Notes under the pieces: generated by a model
The model's input: only the letters and a program-made list of their open reading frames with translations
Told to the model about the DNA's origin: nothing
Databases searched by the model: none
Source: Alphaproteobacteria bacterium
GTDB lineage: Bacteria; Pseudomonadota; Alphaproteobacteria; Micropepsales; Micropepsaceae
Direction: 5' to 3'
Length of the DNA: 10,743 nucleotides
Assembly: GCA_028869725.1 (NCBI GenBank)
Contig: JAGWRJ010000313.1
Location: 1 to 10,743, forward strand
Shown here: positions 6,033 to 10,743 of the stretch, piece by piece
How the letters are laid out: each line of letters begins with the position of its first letter
How positions within the stretch are numbered: the stretch's first letter is position 1
Translations under genes and position numbers: made by a program

Positions 6033-7316
6033 TTACTCGGCCGGAGCCGCGGTCGCACGATCACCAAGTACCGCTTTGGAAATGCTTTCCGGCAGCGGCA
6101 GTGGATGTTCGATGAGACCGACGATGGGCAGGATCAGCCAGAAAAAGCCGTAGTAATAGAGCGTCGCAACACGCGCCACCCACAGCAGCGGAATCTGTGC
6201 CCCACCAATGTGCCAGACCGCCTGCGGCTCCTTTGATCCCAGATAGCCGAGCAGAATGCACACCGCCACGAGCACCCAGAAGAAGGGGCGCAGCATCGGG
6301 CGGAAGCGCAGCGAGCGGACGCGGCTGGTATCGAGCCAGGGAATGAGCGCCAGCGTGAGGATGGCGCCGAACAGCACGATCACGCCCAGCAGCTTCTGCG
6401 GTACGGCGCGCAGCATCGCGTAGAACGGCAGGAGATACCATTCCGGCACGATATGCGGCGGGGTCTGCAGCGGATTGGCGACGAAGTAGTTGTCCGGATT
6501 GGCTACGAAATTGGGCTTGAAGAAGACGAGATAGGCAAAAAGGATCGCAAACAGCGAGATAAAGAAGGCGTCCTTCACCGTGTAATAGGGGTGGAAGGGC
6601 ACGGTGTCCTGCGGACCCTTAACGTCGATGCCGAGTGGGTTGTTGTTACCGGGCACATGCAGCGCCCAGATGTGCAGCCCGACCACGCCCGCAATCACGA
6701 AGGGCAGCAGATAGTGCAGCGAGAAGAAACGGTTCAGCGTCGGACCACCCACCGCATAGCCACCCCACAGCCAGGTGGTGATCGCCGTACCGGCATGCGG
6801 CACCACCTGATCGATCGAGGAGAACAGGTTCGTGATCACGGTGGCGCCCCAGAACGACATCTGGCCCCAGGGCAGCACATAACCGAAGAAGGCCGTTGCC
6901 ATCATCAGGAGGTAGATGATGACACCAAGGATCCACAGCACCTCGCGCGGCGCCTTGTAGGATCCGTAATAGAGGCCACGGAACATGTGAACATAGACCG
7001 CGAGGAAGAACATCGACGCGCCATTGGCGTGCAGATAGCGCAGCAGCCACCCGTAATTAACGTCGCGCATGATGTTCTCGACACTGTCGAAGGCCATCTT
7101 GTCGCTGGGGATGTAGTGCATCGCCAGCACAATGCCCGTGAGGATCTGCACGCCCAGACAGAAGGTGAGGATCGCGCCGAACGCGTACCACACGTTGAGA
7201 TTTCTGGGCGTTGGGAACGAGATCATCGTGTCATGCGCAAAGCGCAGAAGCGGAAGACGCGTATCAAGCCAGCGCGTCAGTCCGTTCGAAGGTGTGTAGT
7301 TCGAATGGCCGGCCAT
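6033..7316 (-). CDS. petB: Cytochrome b of the bc1 complex
   Basis: Integral membrane core of ubiquinol-cytochrome c reductase, with the Qo and Qi quinone sites and two b haems. The 427-residue protein is of the full-length cytochrome b type (about eight membrane helices), not the split b6/subunit IV type. The four haem-ligand histidines are present with the standard 14-residue spacing (His96/His110 and His201/His215). The Qo-site motif PEWY is at 291-294, and the cd-helix WGATVITNLFSSID is intact. I chose ATG 7316, with GAGGAG six bases upstream; in-frame sequence further up runs into the petA remnant's end and is not cytochrome b. The start lies 10 nt after the petA remnant's stop, whose TGA overlaps the Shine-Dalgarno, the usual coupling in this operon. 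No sign of decay is visible. Confidence 0.97.
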   Translation of the reverse strand: MAGHSNYTPSNGLTRWLDTRLPLLRFAHDTMISFPTPRNLNVWYAFGAILTFCLGVQILTGIVLAMHYIPSDKMAFDSVENIMRDVNYGWLLRYLHANGASMFFLAVYVHMFRGLYYGSYKAPREVLWILGVIIYLLMMATAFFGYVLPWGQMSFWGATVITNLFSSIDQVVPHAGTAITTWLWGGYAVGGPTLNRFFSLHYLLPFVIAGVVGLHIWALHVPGNNNPLGIDVKGPQDTVPFHPYYTVKDAFFISLFAILFAYLVFFKPNFVANPDNYFVANPLQTPPHIVPEWYLLPFYAMLRAVPQKLLGVIVLFGAILTLALIPWLDTSRVRSLRFRPMLRPFFWVLVAVCILLGYLGSKEPQAVWHIGGAQIPLLWVARVATLYYYGFFWLILPIVGLIEHPLPLPESISKAVLGDRATAAPAE

Positions 7317-7326
7317 TCTGTACTCC

Positions 7327-7656
7327 TCAGCCGATCGTGATTCTGGAATCATTCAGGAAGGCGGAAGGCAACACCACAGTATTTTGCGGTGCCAGGTCTC
7401 GGCGAGAGCGCCCTGACCTGTCCGCGCCTGAACTGAGGCGCGAACCGGCCTGACCGCCATGTTCCCCGTCGCCGAAGCGGGAACTTGAGCTGGAACAGAT
7501 GCCGATGCTCTTGGAAGCGCGGGCAGAGGCCGCGCCCCGGTGCAGGGAATCTGAACCGGAAGGAGAAGACAGCAAAACTCCGACCGCCGCAAACGCGCCA
7601 GTTTCGCGATAGAGGAAATCGCGGCGATTGGCATTGGCCGCTGTCATGACTGCCAC
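7327..7656 (-). pseudogene. petA: Remnant of the Rieske iron-sulfur subunit gene, core deleted
   Basis: This is the petA position of the operon, but the 109-codon frame encodes only the two ends of a Rieske protein. Residues 1-27 (with ANRRDFLY and TGAFAAVGV) match the twin-arginine signal/anchor start. Residues 81-109 (SGRSRRDLAPQN, then AFLNDSRITIG and stop) match the family's C-terminal SGRIRxGPAPxN...G. Between them, DSLHRGAASARAS and SIGICSSS vaguely follow the first strand of the family. The cluster-binding boxes CTHLGC and CPCHGS and everything around them are absent; a normal protein has about 175-190 residues. The anchor's WPFID-type sequence is also degraded to SPSGSD. The start is GTG 7656 (GAGGG upstream) or ATG 7647. 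It cannot bind a [2Fe-2S] cluster as written. True gene decay is my preferred reading; an assembly error is the main alternative. Confidence 0.78.
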
Positions 7657-8017
7657 GGGTCCACCCTCTGACGGGCTCGGGCCGGGTATTGCGAAAAGAG
7701 TTGAGCACCTGCCCCCGGATTACCGGCGCCCCCTCGAAGCTGAGGTAAAATAGTCAGTAGCTCCCGGAGGGTCTTGCGGCACGATGCCGCAGAAAAGCCT
7801 AAATCTGCCCGAGCCTTGCGGGTCGCGGGCGCAATCCACAACTGATGGATGGCGAGCCCCTGTCAACGTGGCGCACCCTGCCCCTCGAAGAGGGAAAGAG
7901 GCAGGCCCGACGGATGCACCCGGGCTCTGATTCTGTTGCGCGGGCCAGCCTCGCGAGCGCAGGACAGCGCCGAAGGCCAAGACGGTGTGAAAGCTTGAGC
8001 CGTGCTAGAGAACCCTA
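7657..8017. promoter_or_regulatory. Divergent intergenic region between the pet operon and trmL-hemF
   Basis: These 361 nt carry no convincing gene in any frame. They should hold the promoters of both units. On the minus strand TTGACA (7866-7861) is a perfect -35 hexamer, but the hexamer 17 nt on, AGTTGT, is a poor -10. A perfect palindrome with a 7-bp arm, TGCGGCA-CGA-TGCCGCA (7775-7791), lies about 120 nt upstream of the petA start and is a candidate regulator site. Upstream of trmL I see neither a good Shine-Dalgarno nor a clear promoter. Confidence 0.4.
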
Positions 8018-8485
8018 ATGGCCCCCCTCTACCTTGCCCTTTACCAGCCCGACATCCCGCAGAACGCCGGCAGCCTGATGCGCCTTTCGGCCTGTCTTGG
8101 CATCACCCTCGAGATCATCGAACCGGCCGGCTTTACGCTCAGCGACCGCGCTCTGAAGCGCGCCGGCATGGACTACATTGAGCTTGCCGATGTGGTGCGC
8201 CATCTTTCCTGGGACACCTTCCTGAGCGCCGTGCGCGCCCGCGGGAGCCGGCTCATTCTCTTGACGGCCCATAGTCCGGTTTCCTACACCGAATTCGACT
8301 TTTTCCCCGGCGACACACTGCTTGTCGGGCGAGAAAGTGCCGGGGCTCCTGCCGAGGTTCATGCGGCGGCCGATGCGCGGCTCAAGATTGCGCAGCGGTC
8401 TCACACGCGCTCGCTCAACGTGGCCCAGGCTGCGGCCATGGTGGTGGGTGAAGCGCTGCGCCAAACGAAGGGGTTTCCCGCATGA
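8018..8485 (+). CDS. trmL: tRNA (cytidine(34)-2'-O)-methyltransferase, SpoU/TrmL family
   Basis: SPOUT-class methyltransferase that places a 2'-O-methyl group on the wobble base of leucine tRNAs using S-adenosylmethionine. The 155-residue length is typical for this minimal, single-domain enzyme. Motifs: PDIPQNAGSLMR at 11-22 (motif 1, catalytic Arg22), LLVGRESAG at 101-109 (motif 2), and RSLNVAQAAAMV at 131-142 (motif 3, the trefoil knot). Motif 3 normally begins with IPM; here the same place reads IAQ (124-126), an unusual change in the cofactor site. The ATG at 8018 has only a weak GAGA upstream. The gene ends in a 4-nt ATGA overlap with hemF, so the two are translated together. The older name cspR or yibK applies to the same family. 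Confidence 0.93.
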   Translation: MAPLYLALYQPDIPQNAGSLMRLSACLGITLEIIEPAGFTLSDRALKRAGMDYIELADVVRHLSWDTFLSAVRARGSRLILLTAHSPVSYTEFDFFPGDTLLVGRESAGAPAEVHAAADARLKIAQRSHTRSLNVAQAAAMVVGEALRQTKGFPA

Positions 8486-9354
8486 GCGACGACAGGGTGC
8501 TCGAGGCACGCAAGCAGACCGCACGCATATGGTTCGAGACGCTGCGCGATCAGATCTGTGCGGCCTTCGAGGCACTCGAAGACGAGCTGACCGGCACCCT
8601 GAGCGATCAGCCGCCGGGACGCTTCGTGCGCAAGCCGTGGCAGCGGCCCGCCGAAGACGCCCACGATGCCGGCGGCGGCGTCATGGCCCTCATGCATGGT
8701 CGCGTCTTCGAAAAGGTCGGGGTCAATGTCTCGACCGTCTATGGCCGGTTCAGCCCGGATTTCGCCAAACAGATTCAGGGTGCAGAGGAGGATCCGCGCT
8801 TCTGGGCAAGCGGCATCTCGCTCGTCGCCCACATGCAGAACCCCCTGGTGCCGGCCGTGCACATGAACACCCGGCATATCGTGACCACCAAGGGCTGGTT
8901 TGGCGGTGGCGCCGATCTCACGCCCATGTTCGACGACCCAAAGGCCGCAGCGTTTTTTCATGCCGGGCTGAAGCGGGCCTGTGATGCCCATGATCAGGGC
9001 TATTACCCCCGCTTCAAGGCATGGTGTGACGAGTACTTCTATCTGCCCCATCGCGGTGAACCGCGCGGGGCCGGCGGGATCTTCTTCGACCACCTCGACA
9101 GCGGCAATTGGGACGCCGATTTTGCCTTTACCAAGGACGTGGGGCTCGCATTTGTGAACACCTATCCCCACATCGTCAGAGAGAACATGAACCGGTCCTG
9201 GAGCCCGGCAGAACGGACCCACCAGCTCGTCAGACGTGGCCGCTATGTCGAATTCAACCTGCTCTATGACCGGGGAACCACTTTTGGCCTTAAGACCGGC
9301 GGCAATGTGGAGGCCATCTTGATGTCACTTCCCCCGCACGCAAGCTGGCCCTGA
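8482..9354 (+). CDS. hemF: Oxygen-dependent coproporphyrinogen III oxidase
   Basis: Haem biosynthesis: converts coproporphyrinogen III to protoporphyrinogen IX with molecular oxygen, in the cytoplasm. The 290-residue protein is complete, from an ARIWFETLRDQI helix near the N-terminus to the conserved ending AILMSLPPHASWP. Signatures seen: GGGVMALMHGRVFEKVGVN (64-82), SLVAHMQNP (113-121), VHMNTRH (126-132), and WFGGGADLTP (139-148). His117 and His127 are ten residues apart as in the family's active site. KAWCDEYFYLPHRGEPRGAG lies at 179-198 and NTYPHIVREN at 226-235. The start overlaps the trmL stop (ATGA). It implies an aerobic life and supplies haem for cytochromes such as the bc1 and P460 proteins encoded nearby. 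Firm identification. Confidence 0.97.
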   Translation: MSDDRVLEARKQTARIWFETLRDQICAAFEALEDELTGTLSDQPPGRFVRKPWQRPAEDAHDAGGGVMALMHGRVFEKVGVNVSTVYGRFSPDFAKQIQGAEEDPRFWASGISLVAHMQNPLVPAVHMNTRHIVTTKGWFGGGADLTPMFDDPKAAAFFHAGLKRACDAHDQGYYPRFKAWCDEYFYLPHRGEPRGAGGIFFDHLDSGNWDADFAFTKDVGLAFVNTYPHIVRENMNRSWSPAERTHQLVRRGRYVEFNLLYDRGTTFGLKTGGNVEAILMSLPPHASWP

Positions 9355-9372
9355 CCCGGGTTTGAGGACATC

Positions 9373-9999
9373 TTGCACGGACAGCTCACCTCAGCCTTCG
9401 CAGCTCTGCTCCAGGTCATCCTGATCGATCTGGTGCTGGCGGGCGATAATGCCGTCGTCATCGGCACGGCAGCTGGACGTCTGTCGAAAGCCCGGCGCAA
9501 CAAGGTGGTGTTCTGGGGCATGTCGCTCGCCGTCGTGCTGCGCATCGGGCTTGCTCTCATTGCAGCCAGCGTGCTCGACATACTGGGCCTGATGCTCGCC
9601 GGCGGACTGCTGCTGCTCTGGGTCGCATGGCGCCTCTACCGCGACATCGTGGCCCATCACGCCGCGCGCCGCAGGCAGGCCGACGGCCAGGAGCCGGCGC
9701 TCAATCCGCTGGATGGCACCTCGGCCATGCGCAAGGCGATCTTCCGTATCGCCATCGCCGACATTTCGATGTCGCTCGACAACGTTCTCGCGGTTGCCGG
9801 CGCAGCGATGGGCCATCTTTGGGTCCTGGTCGTCGGACTACTCTTGTCGATTGCCCTGACCGGCGTTGCCGCCACCGCCATTGCCGCACTGCTGCGCCGC
9901 CATCCCTCGCTCAACTATGCGGGCCTGCTCATCATCCTCTATGTCGCCGTGCGGATGATCTGGCAGGGCGCCCTCACTGTTCTGCACGTGATCGTGTAA
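9373..9999 (+). CDS. TerC/YjbE-family integral membrane protein
   Basis: A 208-residue membrane protein of the TerC superfamily (YjbE branch); members are implicated in metal-ion export, notably manganese, and in metal supply to secreted proteins. Six or so hydrophobic segments are visible (about 8-30, 46-64, 67-88, 122-145, 150-175, 182-205), with a charged loop around 90-120. The two halves each carry the family's acidic motif: IDLVLAGDN at 18-26 and IADISMSLDN at 128-137, with Asp19, Asp25, Asp130 and Asp136 likely in metal binding. The start is TTG 9373, with GAGGA five bases upstream; no ATG gives an equally complete first helix. It follows hemF after 18 nt, so it is probably the last gene of a trmL-hemF unit. 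The transported ion is not determined by the sequence. Confidence 0.85.
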   Translation: MHGQLTSAFAALLQVILIDLVLAGDNAVVIGTAAGRLSKARRNKVVFWGMSLAVVLRIGLALIAASVLDILGLMLAGGLLLLWVAWRLYRDIVAHHAARRRQADGQEPALNPLDGTSAMRKAIFRIAIADISMSLDNVLAVAGAAMGHLWVLVVGLLLSIALTGVAATAIAALLRRHPSLNYAGLLIILYVAVRMIWQGALTVLHVIV

Positions 10000-10003
10000 G
10001 AGA

Positions 10004-10743
10004 TTACGAGAGCCGCAGCAGCAGCGCGGTTGCGTCGTCACTTCGTTTGAAGCGTGGAAAGCGCACGCCGTCAGGATCGCCGTCTTCAGTACGGCGCAAT
10101 TCCTCGCCAAGACCGCTGAGGCCCGCGCCGGCTCTACGGATCAGCCCGTCAAGATCGTAAAGACCATACTCGCTTACGAGCGCGAGAAAGCCGTCGCTCG
10201 CCAAGAGGATTTGCGTATCCTTGGGAAGCGCAAGGCGCCTTGTGCGCACCTGTCCTATTGCGGCGCGATGCGGACCAAAGAGAAACGCCCCCTCCTTGGT
10301 GTTGACGCGGTTGCGCGCCCGACGCAGTGCAGGCAGGAACTCGGCGCGGGAGGGTCCTTGCGTCGGCGCAAGCTTCGTGCGCGCGGCAAGGGCGGCAACG
10401 CGTTCGCGCTCGGCCTGTTTGGTATCGAGCGCGTCACCTACGATGATGGCAGGTTTGCCAGGCACTGCGATCAGCGCCGCGCAGTCACCGAACCACAGGG
10501 CGTCGATGCCATCGCCGGCATCAACACACAGCATCATCGAGGCAAAGGGAATTTCCCAGGTCTCTTGTGGCTCACGGCGCCGCAGCGCGGAAAATGACCG
10601 CTCCGCATCCACCAGCGCCGCGTCTACTGCCTCTGCGCCCGACAGACCAGCTTCAAGATGCGCCATCAGGCGATTGGCACCAAACCGCGCAACCCAGGCC
10701 GCGTCGCTGGCTCCCGGCAGCAGTGGGTCGCCCAGGCTCGTGG
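10004..10743 (-). CDS. PP2C-like protein phosphatase (N-terminus beyond the window)
   Basis: The reading frame enters from the right edge and ends at TAA 10006-10004; 245 residues are visible. An internal ATG at 10666 is not the likely start, because the upstream 25 codons (with LLPGASDAAWVARFGANRL) read on as good protein and fit the family's early region. PP2C-type signs: MMLCVDAGDGIDALWFGDCA in the middle, LLASDGFLALV about 160 residues beyond the edge-proximal part, and the C-terminal RSDDATALLLRL with the metal-binding aspartate pair. The usual GDS appears as GDC. The protein is probably a cytoplasmic serine/threonine phosphatase or a relative with an unknown target. It converges with the terC-family gene, with only 4 nt between the stops. 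Family confidence is fair; no closer name is justified. Confidence 0.72.
   Translation of the reverse strand, partial: TSLGDPLLPGASDAAWVARFGANRLMAHLEAGLSGAEAVDAALVDAERSFSALRRREPQETWEIPFASMMLCVDAGDGIDALWFGDCAALIAVPGKPAIIVGDALDTKQAERERVAALAARTKLAPTQGPSRAEFLPALRRARNRVNTKEGAFLFGPHRAAIGQVRTRRLALPKDTQILLASDGFLALVSEYGLYDLDGLIRRAGAGLSGLGEELRRTEDGDPDGVRFPRFKRSDDATALLLRLS

Noticed and set aside
6453..7340. Open frame of 295 codons on the plus strand
   Set aside because: It is antisense to petB; the composition (rich in His, Arg, Glu) mirrors membrane helices read on the other strand.
7720..7980. Open frame of 86 codons on the minus strand upstream of the petA remnant
   Set aside because: No Shine-Dalgarno, no recognisable domain and a composition like random GC-rich DNA; the missing Rieske core is not encoded there.
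8401..9222. Open frame of 273 codons on the minus strand
   Set aside because: It is antisense to trmL and hemF, with no family resemblance.
9340..9375. Manganese riboswitch (yybP-ykoY type) ahead of the terC-family gene
   Set aside because: Only 18 nt separate it from hemF, so there is no room for such an RNA.

Overview
The window looks like an aerobic, GC-rich alphaproteobacterial chromosome. The main reasons are a cytochrome bc1 operon with separate cytochrome b and c1 genes next to mtnP and apt, the divergent trmL-hemF pair upstream of it, and the general protein style. I cannot name the genus from sequence alone.

Left part (1-3643): a complete thioredoxin 2 gene (trxC, +) faces a compact vapB/vapC-type toxin-antitoxin pair (-). 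The promoter zone of that pair is packed with short tandem repeats. Beyond an imperfect long hairpin lies a two-gene unit on the minus strand: a GlxA-type DJ-1/AraC transcription regulator followed after 9 nt by an exported cytochrome P460-family haem c protein.

Middle part (3644-8017), all on the minus strand and transcribed right to left: the bc1 operon petA-petB-petC, then hairpins including a strong terminator, then the purine/methylthioadenosine salvage pair mtnP-apt. petB and petC are intact by motif. The petA position holds only a 109-codon remnant. It keeps the Rieske N-terminus (twin-arginine start) and C-terminus, but lacks the whole [2Fe-2S]-binding core. This is the most striking observation in the window. 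The second is that the strong hairpin/T-tract after petC ends one base before the mtnP start codon, leaving no room for a normal ribosome binding site.

Right part (8018-10743), plus strand: trmL (tRNA 2'-O-methyltransferase) overlaps hemF (oxygen-dependent coproporphyrinogen oxidase) by 4 nt, and a TerC/YjbE-family membrane protein follows after 18 nt. A PP2C-like phosphatase gene runs in from the right edge on the minus strand; its stop lies 4 nt from the terC stop. Haem synthesis (hemF), haem-c proteins (petC, P460) and the bc1 complex together fit an aerobic respiratory lifestyle. No CRISPR array, insertion sequence, tRNA or rRNA was seen.
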